Of a stretch of DNA of 54,312 bases, positions 20,377 to 29,830 are shown in pieces; the stretch's first letter is position 1, and each line of letters starts with the position of its first letter. The notes under the pieces are model-generated. The model did no database searches. It was not told the origin of the DNA and saw only the letters and a program-made list of their open reading frames with translations. The DNA comes from Fodinicola feengrottensis (lineage in GTDB: Bacteria; Actinomycetota; Actinomycetes; Mycobacteriales; HKI-0501), in contig NZ_WOTO01000062.1 of the NCBI RefSeq assembly GCF_010993775.1, positions 1 through 54,312 of the forward strand, given 5' to 3'. A program made the position numbers and the translations under genes.

Positions 20377-20482
20377 GCCCCTGAGCCTGCCCGCTCGGGC
20401 CGACAGTTTCGCAGCGCATGCATCACCCCTGCCCCATGACGGATGTCAGGCCCGCACCAGTGACTTTGTCGTCCTGTCGTGG

Positions 20483-21150
20483 TCAGGGAGACAGCGCGCG
20501 TACGAGCAGGGTGAGCTGATCGGCGTACCAGTCGGCGGTTTGCGACTTCTCGATCCCCATGGCGGCGGCGACCGGCGCGAAGGCGACCGGCGCCGCCGCC
20601 GCGGCGAACATCATCAGGCCGAGCACTCGGGGGTCGACGCCGGGCGGCATCTCGCCGGTCCGCTGCCTGGCCCGGATGTCCTCGACGAACTGCCCCATCC
20701 ACTCGGTCCGCAGGGTGCTGGTCTCCTCCGCGTCGGCAGGATCAGAGCCGGCAGGATCAGAGCCGGCGTCACCTGAGCCACCATCACCCGGGCCGGTGTC
20801 GCCCATGGCCTCCCAGATCAGCAGCCGGATCCCGTCTGGGTTGGCGGCGGCCGCCCTGGCGTAGTTCGCGGCCACCTCGGCCAACGGCACGCCTTGCGGA
20901 TACAACGCCGGCTGGCTGTCCCACCAGGCCTGGTCAACGGCATCGCGGAGCCCCTGCTTGCCGCCGAAGTAGTACGAGATCAGCTGCTTGTTGACGCCCG
21001 CCCGGTCGGCGCGATTCGGCCGACCCGCGCGCCGGCATACCCGAACTGCGCGAACTCCACTCTCGCCGACTCCAGGATCGCCCGCTTGGTGCGCTCGGCG
21101 TCCCGCTGCCGGGCCGGCCCGGTCGGGCTGCGGCGAGTTTCGTTGCTCAC
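20483..21150 (-). CDS. TetR-family repressor (one frameshift)
   Basis: The N-terminal HTH domain reads KRAILESARVEFAQFGYAG, then GVNKQLISYYFGGKQGL. A one-base loss near 21013 separates the two parts. The C-terminal ligand domain follows (VDQAWWDSQPALYPQG...). A Gly/Asp-rich insert contains two 15-bp tandem units (20735-20764) encoding GSDPA repeats. The start is GTG at 21150. It is divergent from the FAD monooxygenase gene, the usual arrangement for TetR control of such an enzyme. Confidence 0.85.
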
Positions 21151-21191
21151 AGGTACGACCTTAGCCGCTTCCCGACTAATTAGACAGATGG

Positions 21192-21219
21192 TTGACTAAG
21201 TTATCCATAAAGGTAATAC
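21192..21219 (+). promoter_or_regulatory. Promoter of the FAD monooxygenase gene
   Basis: TTGACT at 21192-21197 and TAATAC at 21214-21219, 16 bases apart, match the major sigma factor consensus well. The AT-rich ACTAATTAG just upstream is a candidate half of a TetR operator, but no convincing full palindrome is visible. Confidence 0.6.
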
Positions 21220-21248
21220 TGACGGGGTCAAACGAGAGGATTGAGCAA

Positions 21249-22451
21249 ATGGCAACGAATAAACCGCGCATCATCATCGCCGGCGCCGGCATCGGTGGTC
21301 TGGCGCTGGCCCCGCGCGCTGCGCGGCGGCGGCTTGGACGTGGTCGTCTACGAACGCGACCCGGCGATGACGACCCGTGGCATCGCCACCGGCTCTGCGC
21401 GGGCCCGCAACCAGGGCTACCGCATCCACATCGACATGAACGGCAACGCGGCGCTGGCTGCCTGTCTGCCGCCGGAGGTGTTCGACCTGGCGCTACGGAC
21501 CAGCGCGGGCAGCCGCTATGCGGCCGGCCTGGTGGCCGGCTACACGGACCAGCTGCAGCAAATCATGGCCCAGGAGTTCCCCTCGACCCAGGAAGACCGG
21601 GACTCGTTCATCTTCGCGGTCGACCGGTTCGCGTTCCGGCAGAGCCTGCTGACCGGGCTGGACGACACCATTCAGTTCGGCCGGACGCTGGCCGGCTACC
21701 AGGTCGATGAGGCCGGGCGCGTACGAGTCGAGTTCAGCGACGGCAGCAGCGACGAGGCCGACCTGCTGATTGGGGCCGACGGCGTCGGTTCCACGGTTCG
21801 CCAGCAGCTGCTTCCGCACGCCACCTTGAAGGACCTCGGCATCCGGTGCATTTACGGCCGGATGTGGCTCAACGAGGAGACCGACAAGCTGCTGTCGGAA
21901 GACTTCGACCGCGGGTTTTCCTGGATCGCGGACCAAACCGGCTATGGCGCCGCTTTCGGGTCGGTACGCCTGCGTACCCCGGTCGAGGGCACCGCCGACT
22001 ACCTGATGACCGTGTGCTGACCGCGACACCCGAGCGGATGGGCCTCACGGATCAGGAGCTTTTCCAGCTCTCGCCGGAAGAGCTGTGGAAGATCACGCTC
22101 CAGGCCACCACCGGCTGGCACCCGACCGTACGGGAGCTTTTCGGGCACGCCGACCCGGAGACGTTCTTCCCGGTCACCATCCGGGCCGCCGATCGCGTGC
22201 AACCGTGGGAGTCGGGTCCGGTCACGCTGCTGGGCGACGCGATCCACACCATGCCGCCCACTGGTGGGGCGGGTGCGAACACCGCCCTGCGGGACGCGCA
22301 GACGCTGGCGGAGGAGCTGCTTTGTGCCGGTCGCGGCGAAAAGTCGCTGATCGAGGCGGTCGCATCGTACGAGAGTGTGATGGTCCCGCGCGGATTCGAC
22401 ACCGTCGAGTCGTCGCTCCAGATGGCCGGCGACTACTTCGGCGACAACTGA
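21249..22451 (+). CDS. FAD-dependent monooxygenase, PHBH fold (two frameshifts)
   Basis: A flavin hydroxylase of about 400 residues. The N-terminal dinucleotide motif is IIIAGAGIGGLALA, the middle motif is LLIGADGVGSTVRQQL, and the C-terminal FAD motif is LLGDAIHTMPPTGGAGANTA. One extra C near 21312 and two extra bases near 22013 (in GTGTG) break the frame. Corrected, it resembles TetX-like and aromatic hydroxylase-like enzymes that oxidise small aromatic or polyketide substrates. It is divergent from a TetR regulator that probably senses the same substrate. Confidence 0.85.
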
Positions 22452-22455
22452 AAAT

Positions 22456-22504
22456 CCGCAACGCCCCGCTACCTGCGGCTCACGCGGATAGCGGGGCGTT
22501 GCGG
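22456..22504. terminator. Bidirectional terminator between convergent genes
   Basis: A perfect 16-bp stem (arms 22456-22471 and 22489-22504, starting CCGCAACGCCCCG) with a 17-base loop sits four bases after the monooxygenase stop and seven bases before the glyS stop. It can serve both strands. Confidence 0.88.
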
Positions 22505-22511
22505 ACCGAAG

Positions 22512-23891
22512 TCAGCAGCCGATCAGGCGGGCACCGAGGTAGCCGACGACCTGATCCAGGGAGATCCGCTCCTGGGTCATCTCGTCGCGTTCCCGGATGG
22601 TGACCGCGTTGTCCTCCAGCGTGTCGAAGTCGATCGTGATGCAGTACGGCGTACCAATCTCGTCCTGGCGGCGATAGCGGCGCCCGATCGCACCCGCGTC
22701 ATCGAAATCGACGTTCCAGTGTTTGCGCAGCTCAGCGGCAAGATCGCGGGCCTTGGGCGACAGGTCGGAGTTGCGCGAGAGCGGCAGCACCGCGGCCTTG
22801 ACCGGGGCCAGCCGCGGGTCCAGCCGCAGCGACACCCGGGTGTCCTCGCCGCCCTTGGCGTTGGGCGCCTTGTCCTCGGTGTACGCGTCGAGCAGGAACG
22901 CCATCATCGACCGGCCGATGCCGGCCGCCGGCTCGATCACGTACGGCGTCCAGCGGACCTTCTTTTCCTGGTCGAAATAGGAAAGGTCGGAGCCGGACGC
23001 CTTCGAGTGGGTGGACAGGTCGTAGTCGGTCCGGTTGGCGACGCCCTCCAGCTCGCCCCACTCCGAGCCGGCCAGCCGGAAGCGGTATTCGATGTCCACC
23101 GTACGGGTCGAATAGTGCGACAGTTTTTCCTTCGGGTGCTCATAAAGCCGGAGGTTGTCGCGGGAGATGCCAAGGTCGGCATACCAGTCCGTACGAGTGT
23201 CGATCCAATACTGGTGCCATTTCTCGTCGGTGCCCGGCTCGACGAAGAACTCCATCTCCATTTGTTCGAACTCGCGAGTCCGGAAGATGAAGTTTCCCGG
23301 GGTGATCTCGTTCCGGAAGCTCTTGCCGGTCTGCGCGATGCCGAACGGCGGCTTTTTCCGGGCCGCGGTCATCACGTTGGAGAAGTTGACGAAAATGCCC
23401 TGCGCGGTTTCCGGCCGCAGGTAGTGCAGGCCCGAATCATCGTCGACCGCACCGAGGAACGTACGCAGCAGGCCGTTGAAATTGCGCGGCTCGGTCCACG
23501 CGCCTTTGGTGCCACAGTTCGGACAGGGGATGTCCTGCAGGCCGTTGGCCGGCTGACGGCCCTTGCGCTCCGCGTACTCCTCTTCGAGGTGGTCCGCCCG
23601 GAACCGCTTGTGGCAGGACTGGCATTCGGTCAGCGGGTCGGTGAAGACCTCGACGTGACCGGACGCGACCCACACGTCTTTGGGCAGGATGACGGCCGAG
23701 TCCAGACCGACGATGTCGTCCCGGCCGGTGACCATCGACTTCCACCACTGGCGCCGGATGTTTTCCTTCAGCTCGACGCCAAGTGGGCCGTAGTCCCAAG
23801 CCGATCGGGTGCCGCCGTAGATCTCCCCGGAGGCGAACACGAATCCCCTACGTTTGCAGAGGCTGACAACGGTTTCCACGAGATCGGCCAT
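22512..23891 (-). CDS. glyS: Glycyl-tRNA synthetase (class II, alpha2 type)
   Basis: Charges tRNA-Gly. The 459-residue protein is complete. It starts MADLVETVVSLCKRRGFVF, followed by GGTRSAWDYGPLG. A zinc-knuckle insert has CQSCHKRF and CPNCG. Motif 2 includes FRTREFEQMEMEFF, motif 3 is EPAAGIGRSMMAFLLDAY, and an anticodon-binding domain closes the protein. The ATG at 23891 is preceded by GAGAGAAT. In streptomycetes glyS lies next to the zinc-uptake/zur genes, and the same elements are near each other here. Confidence 0.96.
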   Translation of the reverse strand: MADLVETVVSLCKRRGFVFASGEIYGGTRSAWDYGPLGVELKENIRRQWWKSMVTGRDDIVGLDSAVILPKDVWVASGHVEVFTDPLTECQSCHKRFRADHLEEEYAERKGRQPANGLQDIPCPNCGTKGAWTEPRNFNGLLRTFLGAVDDDSGLHYLRPETAQGIFVNFSNVMTAARKKPPFGIAQTGKSFRNEITPGNFIFRTREFEQMEMEFFVEPGTDEKWHQYWIDTRTDWYADLGISRDNLRLYEHPKEKLSHYSTRTVDIEYRFRLAGSEWGELEGVANRTDYDLSTHSKASGSDLSYFDQEKKVRWTPYVIEPAAGIGRSMMAFLLDAYTEDKAPNAKGGEDTRVSLRLDPRLAPVKAAVLPLSRNSDLSPKARDLAAELRKHWNVDFDDAGAIGRRYRRQDEIGTPYCITIDFDTLEDNAVTIRERDEMTQERISLDQVVGYLGARLIGC

Positions 23892-24029
23892 AATTCTCTC
23901 TCCATCCGGCTGGCGGTCGGCGGAACACTCAAGTCCACAACAGTTCAAGTGTTCGTTATTGCTGCTTTCAAGGCTAGCGAATTGCGTAAGGCGCCCGGTG
24001 ACCCGGGCACATCGGGACGCAAGCCACGG

Positions 24030-24421
24030 TCAGTCCCGGTCGCCCGGCACCGGACCGGACGCTTCCCCGACGCGTACCGACCCAGCGTCCGGAGCCAGCC
24101 CGCTGGCCGCCTCAATGACGTCCACGCCGCCGGAGTCGTTTGGGTTCAACGACAGCAGCACCTCGTACGCGCCGGACTCCGGGATCGCCTCGGACAGCAG
24201 CGGCGAGGCGTACAGCTTCACGTCGTACGACGAGAGGGGGCGCGGCGGAACGCGCCGACGGACTTCCACTCGGTGACGACCGTCCACAGCGTCGGATCGT
24301 CGGCGGCCCGACCGAGCCGGCCGCGCTCGAAACCGGCGCACGCCGCGAAGGCGTCCAAAGCGGCACGGGCCCGCTCGGGGAACCCCGTTTCGGCGGTCTG
24401 GAACCGGCTGACGACGATCAA
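24030..24421 (-). CDS. Antibiotic biosynthesis monooxygenase (ABM)-domain protein (one frameshift)
   Basis: A small ferredoxin-like-fold protein of about 130 residues. It begins MIVVSRFQTAETGFPERARAA and contains LGRAADDPTLWTVVTEW, typical of the ABM family. Two extra C bases near 24240 shift the frame; then comes LSSYDVKLYASPLL. The C-terminal acidic tail (GSVRVGEASGPVPGDRD) may be disordered. ABM proteins can be heme-degrading or quinone oxidases, but many have no known substrate. Confidence 0.72.
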
Positions 24422-24483
24422 GGAAATGCCTCCTGCGAGGATGGTGAGCAGCTGTTCAGGCTACGGGAGACGGGTGGAGCTGG

Positions 24484-24762
24484 TTGTGGCGGAGTGGCGG
24501 GGAGTTGCAGGAGCGCACGGCTGGCGTCGCCGTACGGCTGTCGCGGGTGCCGCGGTTCCTGCTGATCGGGCTGTTCGGTGGGCTGGTGGTGCTCGGGCTG
24601 GCCGGCCCGGGCTTGCTTGGCGCCATCCCGTTGCTGCTCATCGCGGCCATCGGCGGGTGGCTGTTGCTGCTTGGCTGGGAGCAGCGCAGCGGGATCGAGC
24701 GGCTGCTGCGGTTGCTGGTGGTGCTCGCGATCGTGGCCCTCGCGGTCTACAAGCTGATTTGA
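24484..24762 (+). CDS. Small two-helix membrane protein (DUF6703-like)
   Basis: About 90 residues with two hydrophobic segments: FLLIGLFGGLVVLGLAG with GLLGAIPLLLIAAIGGWLLLLG, then LLRLLVVLAIVALAVYKLI. It ends seven bases before the YibE/F gene. The start is uncertain: TTG 24484 gives the frame annotated, but GTG 24486 in another frame (VAEWRGVAGAHGWRRR) looks like a natural N-terminus, so an indel may lie near 24540. The function is unknown. Confidence 0.55.
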   Translation: MWRSGGELQERTAGVAVRLSRVPRFLLIGLFGGLVVLGLAGPGLLGAIPLLLIAAIGGWLLLLGWEQRSGIERLLRLLVVLAIVALAVYKLI

Positions 24763-24769
24763 GGCATCG

Positions 24770-25995
24770 GTGGGGGCGGGGCACGGACACGGACATGGAC
24801 CGCCCGCGCCAGCCAGTCGGCAGGCCCGCCTGGTGCTGCTCGCCACCCTGCTGCCGATGGGGCTGGCGACCCTGATCGGTTTGCTTTTCCTCTATCCGTA
24901 CGGCGGCACGCATGTCGGCGTGCCTCCGCAGTATCAGCCCTTTGTCACCGGCCAGGCCCAGATCGTGGACGGGACCGTCACTTCGATCACCACGCAGGCC
25001 TGCCCGGACAGCGGCACGGCCAACCAGGGCGGCGCAGCCGGCCAATGCCAGCGAGCCGCGGTGTCCGTCACCAGCGGCCCGGACACCGGCAAGCAGGTGA
25101 CCATCGATGTCGGCGGTGTCACCGGCACACCCCTACTGGCGACCGGCGAGCGGATCACCCTGGCCCGTACGACCGCCGACGGCGTTGTCTATTCCTTCAA
25201 CGACGTGGCCCGCGGCCCGGCCCTGATTGTTTTCGCTTTGCTCTTCGCGGCCGTCGTGATCGCGGTCGCCCGTTGGAAAGGCTTGGCCGCGTTGGTCGGC
25301 ATCGCGGTGGCGGTCGCGATCGTGCTGCTTTTCCTTATCCCAGCACTGCTTGCCGGCCGCTCCCCCGTTCTGGTCGGCCTGGTGGCCTCGTCGGCGATTC
25401 TTTTCGCGGTGCTGTATTTGGCCCACGGTCGTACGGCCCAGACCTCGACGGCTCTGCTGGGCACGCTGCTCGGGCTCGGCATCAGCGCCGCACTGTCGGC
25501 GATCGCGGGTCGCCGCAACCCATATCTCCGGGCTGTCCGGCGAAGACGCCGCCGCTTTGCAGGTGGCGACCAAATCCGTACCAGTCTCCGGATTGTTGTT
25601 GTGTGGCTTCCTGATCGCGCGCGCTGGGCGTGCTGAACGACGTGACCGTCACGCAGGCCTCCGCGGTGTGGACGATGGCGGAGACCGACCCGACCGCGAC
25701 CCCGCGGCAACTTTTCGCGCTGGGCATGCGAATCGGCCGCGACCATATCGCGTCCGCGGTTTATACGCTGGTGCTCGCGTACGCCGGATCCGCGCTGCCG
25801 ATCATGCTGCTTTTCACGCTCTCGCAGCAGTCGCTGGGCACCGTACTGACCAGTGACCAGGTGGCGGTGGAGCTGATCCGCAGTCTGGTGGGAGCGATCG
25901 CCCTGGTGTTGTCCGTACCGATCACCACGGCCGTCGCGGCCGCCGTCGTACGCTCCACGTCCGCACTGCGCCGCCCAGGCGCCCATCGCGGCTAG
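24770..25995 (+). CDS. YibE/F family membrane protein (two frameshifts)
   Basis: A polytopic membrane protein of about 405 residues with a His-rich N-terminus (GHGHGHG). A first helix (LVLLATLLPMGLATLIGLLF) and an external beta-rich domain with paired Cys come next. About seven helices follow, with YibE/F landmarks such as GLLLCGFLIARA, LGVLNDVTVTQASAVWTM and PIMLLF. The frame jumps near 25525 and 25622. The start GTG at 24770 follows GAGG. The transported substrate is not known. Confidence 0.75.
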
Positions 25996-26043
25996 ACTTT
26001 TAGCGCTACAGTGACCGGCGATCCACACCTACCCGGAGGTCAC

Positions 26044-26418
26044 ATGACACGCAAGTTAGGCAAGATAGCCATCGCCGCCGCGATGCTGGCGAGCGTCGCC
26101 GCTTCGGTGCTGGTCACCAGCAGCCCGGCGGCGGCAAGCTACGAATGCACGTACGGCAAGGTCTGCCTTTACACCGGCACGTTCGGGAACGGCGCCAGGT
26201 GGGAAGCGCCGCACTGCGGCTTTACCCAACTGCCCGCGGGAATCGCGTTCCACACCCACTCAGTCCGCACCTACGGCAACGCGGTCCAGCTCCTCTGGCT
26301 GGACCAGGACGGCCAGGGCGGCGACTGGCTGCAGAGCGGCTACGTGGGTCAGTGGGTGGAGACCAACCTGGACGCGAACACCGCGGATCTCACCAGCGCG
26401 GTCAACGTCATCTGCTAG
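26044..26418 (+). CDS. Secreted peptidase-inhibitor family I36-like protein
   Basis: A 124-residue exported protein. The ATG follows GGAGGTCAC. The signal peptide is MTRKLGKIAIAAAMLASVAAS with a SSPAAAS cleavage site. The mature part starts YECTYGKVCLYTG, the Cys-pair opening typical of the small beta-rich I36/SMI-type inhibitors of streptomycetes, and contains QWVETNLDAN. It may inhibit extracellular metalloproteases, or may be a crystallin-like wall protein; sequence alone does not decide. Confidence 0.7.
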   Translation: MTRKLGKIAIAAAMLASVAASVLVTSSPAAASYECTYGKVCLYTGTFGNGARWEAPHCGFTQLPAGIAFHTHSVRTYGNAVQLLWLDQDGQGGDWLQSGYVGQWVETNLDANTADLTSAVNVIC

Positions 26419-26425
26419 CAGCGAT

Positions 26426-26456
26426 TTCGGGGGCGCCGCAAAATGGTGCCCCCGAA
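26426..26456. terminator. Terminator hairpin after the I36-like gene
   Basis: Twelve-base arms 26426-26437 and 26445-26456 (TTCGGGGGCGCC and GGTGCCCCCGAA) pair with one G-T wobble around a 7-base loop. The hairpin starts seven bases after the stop codon. Confidence 0.8.
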
Positions 26457-26507
26457 CTCGAGACTTCCAGGCGCGTACGACAGGAACAGCGGGCAGAATC
26501 TGCGGAC

Positions 26508-27181
26508 ATGAGCATCATCGTGGCGCTGGATTTTGACAACCGGCAGGCCGCTGACGACATCGTCGAGAAGCTGGGTGACGCCTGCGGGTTCTACAAGGTC
26601 GGGCTGGAGTTGCTCACCGCCGTCGGGCCGGAGGTGATCCGCGAACTGATCGGAGCAGGCAAAGAGGTCTTCCTCGATCTCAAACTGTTCGAGATCCCGA
26701 CCTCGGTCGCCCACGCCGTACGAGCCGCTGGCGCGCTTGGCGTGACCATGGTGACGGTCCACGCGATGGCCGGGGCAACGATCATGGAAGCCGCGGTCGA
26801 AGCGGCAAAAGACTACCCGGGCCTGAAAATCGCGGCACTGACCGTCGTCACCAGCCTCACCGACGCCGACCTGGCACAGGTCGGCGTCCGGTCGTCGGTC
26901 GAATCCCAGGTCGTACGACTGGCACAACTCGCCGAAAAAGCCGGCTGCCCGGCCATGGTGGCGTCACCGCGGGAAATCCACCTGCTGCGTACGGTCATCA
27001 ACAAGAAACCCTGATCGTCACGCCCGGCATCACGTTGGACCCGACAACCGAACACGCGAGATCGGCCACTCCCGCCGAGGCGATCCGGGCCGGCGCCGAT
27101 CACCTGGTCATCGGCCGGTCGATCACCCACGCGGCCGATCCGGTGGCGGCTATTCAGGGAGCGGAGCGGAGCAAGGCATGA
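26508..27181 (+). CDS. pyrF: Orotidine-5'-phosphate decarboxylase, type 1 (one frameshift)
   Basis: Last step of UMP synthesis. The barrel starts SIIVALDF, then FYKVGLELL, FLDLKLFEIPTSVAHAV, VTVHAMAG, and ends with VTPGITL and HLVIGRSIT (phosphate binding). A missing base near 27010 splits the last third. The catalytic D-x-K-x-x-D motif reads DLKLFE here, so the second Asp is Glu, which is unusual. Conceptual length is about 225 residues. Most actinobacteria I know carry the longer type 2 enzyme, so this copy may be divergent in function. Confidence 0.75.
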
Positions 27182-27221
27182 ACTCCGAATCGCTAACCCG
27201 ACCAACGCGGCGCCGCCGGGT

Positions 27222-27345
27222 TGAACGCGCGCTTATCTCGCGCGCGCGTCAACTTACGTAATGAAAACCCGCCACCCACCCCCCACCCTTCTGAAAGGGC
27301 GGGGCTCAAAATGTCACGACGGTACGACAGTTTCGCGCCGCACCC
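27222..27345. repeat. Right copy of the 125-bp inverted repeat
   Basis: Reverse complement of 8151-8275 with about 95% identity. It begins 41 bases after the pyrF stop and ends 52 bases before the stop of the minus-strand permease gene, so it again sits between convergent genes. It contains the same alternating CG stem and G/C-rich hairpin. A short open frame within it (MKTRHPPPTLLKGRG) is shared by both copies and is probably not a gene. Confidence 0.9.
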
Positions 27346-27396
27346 TAGGTAGACCTGCACAATCGGAATCCGATGTGTGCAGAAATGACCGCGAGG

Positions 27397-28218
27397 CTAC
27401 AACGACACCCGGGCCGACGGCAGGAGGCGCGCCAACGCGCCATAGCGCGGCGACAGCAGCAGGGAAACAACGAAAGCCAGCGCGGCGAGCAAAGTGATGG
27501 CACCGCCGGCGGCCACGTTGGCCTCGCTGGAAATCAGCAGGCCGCCGAGCCCGGAGCCGACACCGATCACCACAGCGATCACTGTCGTCACGCCGATGCG
27601 ATCGGTCCACAGCCGAGCGGCGGCAGCCGGAGCGACGATGAGGGCGACGGAAAGGATCGTGCCGACGGCCGGTACGGCGGTGACGACGACAGCTTCGACG
27701 AGGACCAGCACCAGCAGGTCGAGAGCGCCGACGCGGTAGCCGGCCGCGCGCATGCCGCCGGAGTCGAAAGCGCCGAAGACGAGTTCCTTGTGCAGAGCGA
27801 AAAGAACCACCAGCACCACCAGTGCGATGGCCCCGGTGGTGACCAGATCCGAGACTTGGACGGTCAAAACAGAGCCGACCAGGTACGCGGAGAGGTCTTT
27901 GGTGAAGCCGGCCTGCGCCGACAGCAGCGCCACGCCGAGCGCGAAACCGGCGGACAGCACCACGCCGGTGGCGGCGGTGGTGTCTTGGCGGCGAGACAGG
28001 GCGGAGACGGCGAAAGCGACCAGCAGTCCGACGACCGCGCCGCCGAGGTAGAGGTTGGCGCCGATCAGCGCGGCCAGTACCACTCCCGGGAAGGTCGCGT
28101 GCGTCATCGCCATCGTGAAGAAGGACAGCCGCCGGAGCACCACGTGCACGCCGACCACGCCGGCGAGCCCGCCGACCATGGCGACCTCCAGGACCGCTCG
28201 TACGAGGTAAGAGCTCAT
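27397..28218 (-). CDS. Metal ABC transporter permease (ZnuB/MntB family), second subunit
   Basis: A 273-residue integral membrane protein with about eight helices. Family landmarks are the N-terminal MVGGLAGVVGVHVVLRRLSFFTMAMTHATFPGVVL and HKELVFGAFDSGGMRAAGYRV. The C-terminal helices carry LIVAPAAAARL. Its ATG overlaps the stop of the first permease by four bases. With that protein it probably forms a heterodimeric channel for zinc or manganese. Confidence 0.92.
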   Translation of the reverse strand: MSSYLVRAVLEVAMVGGLAGVVGVHVVLRRLSFFTMAMTHATFPGVVLAALIGANLYLGGAVVGLLVAFAVSALSRRQDTTAATGVVLSAGFALGVALLSAQAGFTKDLSAYLVGSVLTVQVSDLVTTGAIALVVLVVLFALHKELVFGAFDSGGMRAAGYRVGALDLLVLVLVEAVVVTAVPAVGTILSVALIVAPAAAARLWTDRIGVTTVIAVVIGVGSGLGGLLISSEANVAAGGAITLLAALAFVVSLLLSPRYGALARLLPSARVSL

Positions 28219-29069
28219 CGCGCGACCACCACTCTCCGGACACCTGCGTAAGCAAGAGCCAGCACGTACGCGGCGACCAGCGCCAACACCACGGTGGCGC
28301 CGGACGATAGGCGCACGCCTCCGTACACGGATGCGCCGAAACTGATCACCAGACCGGCATAGCCACCGAGCACCCCGACCACGCAGCCGATCCCGACCAC
28401 CAGCCCCAGCCGGTCGACCAGCAGCCGGCCGGTCGCCGCCGGCACGATCAACAGCGCGATCACCAGCACCGTGCCAACCGCCTGCACAGCGGCCACCACG
28501 ACCAGCGCGACCAGCACGTTCAGCACCAGGTCAAGAGCGGCGACCGGATAGCCGGCGGCCCGCGCCCCGACGCCGTCGAAGGCGCGAAGGACCAGTTCCT
28601 TGCCGATCACCACCAGGGTGAGTACGACGATCGCGGCCAGTACGGCGGTCTGTACGAGTTGCGACCCCGAAACGGTCAGCACGTGGCCAAACAGGAATGT
28701 CGTCAGATCGGACGTGTATTCGGTCTGCCGTGAGACGACGACGACTCCGACGGAGAACATCGCCGTCAGCAGGACCGCCAGAGCCGCGTCGGAGCTGACC
28801 CGGCGAGCGGCAGTGAGGACGGTCAGCGCGACGGCGGTCAGTACGCCGGCGATCAACGCGCCGACGAAGATGCCGCCCTCGCCGGCAGCCACAAACCCGA
28901 TCACCACGCCCGGGAAAACCGTGTGCGTCAGCGTGTCAGCGGCGAAGGCGAGCTTGCGCAGCAGCACGAATGCGCTGACCACCCCACCGAGCACGCCCAG
29001 GATGCACAGCTCAAGGAGCGCGCGGGCCATGAACGGCAGCGAGAACGGGTCGATGAGGTAGGCGCTCAC
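28215..29069 (-). CDS. znuB: Metal ABC transporter permease (ZnuB family), first subunit
   Basis: A 284-residue permease of the ABC-3 family: LLELCILGVLGGVVSAFVLLRKL, the DTLTHTVFPGVVIGF motif, and KELVLRAFDGVGARAAGYPV as the coupling region. It overlaps the ATPase gene and the second permease gene by four bases on either side. The paralogous second permease shares about a third of its residues by eye. Zinc is favoured over manganese by the linked ArsR/Zur pair and the Fur-type box upstream. Confidence 0.92.
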   Translation of the reverse strand: MSAYLIDPFSLPFMARALLELCILGVLGGVVSAFVLLRKLAFAADTLTHTVFPGVVIGFVAAGEGGIFVGALIAGVLTAVALTVLTAARRVSSDAALAVLLTAMFSVGVVVVSRQTEYTSDLTTFLFGHVLTVSGSQLVQTAVLAAIVVLTLVVIGKELVLRAFDGVGARAAGYPVAALDLVLNVLVALVVVAAVQAVGTVLVIALLIVPAATGRLLVDRLGLVVGIGCVVGVLGGYAGLVISFGASVYGGVRLSSGATVVLALVAAYVLALAYAGVRRVVVAR

Positions 29070-29830
29070 GGACGGGACACGATCACGTGGTCGCCGTGCA
29101 GTTCCAACGCCTGCCCGCCGTACGCGGCCTGCAGCAGCTCGGGCGTCAGCGTCGCGTCCGGCGGACCGAAACCGAACTGGTGCTTGTTGAGCAGGCAGAC
29201 CTCTTCGCAGGAGACATGCGCGAGCGCGAGGTCGTGCGTACTCACCACGACAGCGGCGCCATCGGCCTTGAGTTTCGCGACCGCGGCCAGCAGCGCGTCC
29301 TGGCTGACCGCGTCAACGCCGTTGAACGGCTCGTCGAGCAGCAGCAACTTGGGCTGCTGGGCGATCGCGCGGGCCAGCAGTACGCGCTGGCGCTGGCCGC
29401 CGGACAAGGTCCCGAACCGGTCTTTCGCCCGGTCGGCCAAACCGACCTGATCGAGCGCGTCGGCGGCGATGGCCTTGTCCGTACGACCGGGCCGCCGCAG
29501 CCAGCCGACGCTGCGATAGCGGCCCATAAGGACAACGCCGGCGGCGGAGATCGGGAAGTCCTCGTCGAGGGTGTCGGCCTGCGGCACGTACGCGACCTTG
29601 GACCGGGACGCCGCCGGCGACCCGCCGAGCACGGTGATCGCGCCACGGGCCACCGGCACCAGGCCGAGGATGGCCTTGATCAGCGTTGACTTGCCGGCGC
29701 CGTTCGGGCCGACCAGCGCGACCGCCTCGCCGGCCCGCACTTCCCCGTGCACGTCCTGAAGGGCGAGCACGGATCCGTACGCGACGGTGACCCGGTCGAA
29801 GACGAGGGTGGGTTCGTTATTTGAGGGCAT
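29066..29830 (-). CDS. znuC: Metal ABC transporter ATP-binding protein
   Basis: A 254-residue ATPase. Walker A is GPNGAGKST (residues 41-49), the Q-loop is AYVPQADTLDEDFP, the signature is LSGGQRQRV, and Walker B is LLLLDEPFNGVD, followed by VVVSTHDLA. The long Q-loop region LMGRYRSVGWLRRPGRTDK is typical of the zinc/manganese ATPase subgroup. It overlaps the binding-protein gene by 14 bases and the permease by four. Confidence 0.93.
   Translation of the reverse strand: MPSNNEPTLVFDRVTVAYGSVLALQDVHGEVRAGEAVALVGPNGAGKSTLIKAILGLVPVARGAITVLGGSPAASRSKVAYVPQADTLDEDFPISAAGVVLMGRYRSVGWLRRPGRTDKAIAADALDQVGLADRAKDRFGTLSGGQRQRVLLARAIAQQPKLLLLDEPFNGVDAVSQDALLAAVAKLKADGAAVVVSTHDLALAHVSCEEVCLLNKHQFGFGPPDATLTPELLQAAYGGQALELHGDHVIVSRP

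Noticed and set aside
27261..27497. Open frame MKTRHPPPTLLKGRG... starting in the right inverted repeat (and its mate near 8236)
   Set aside because: The start lies inside the repeated hairpin element and the rest is low-complexity, without a ribosome binding site. It is better explained as part of the repeat.
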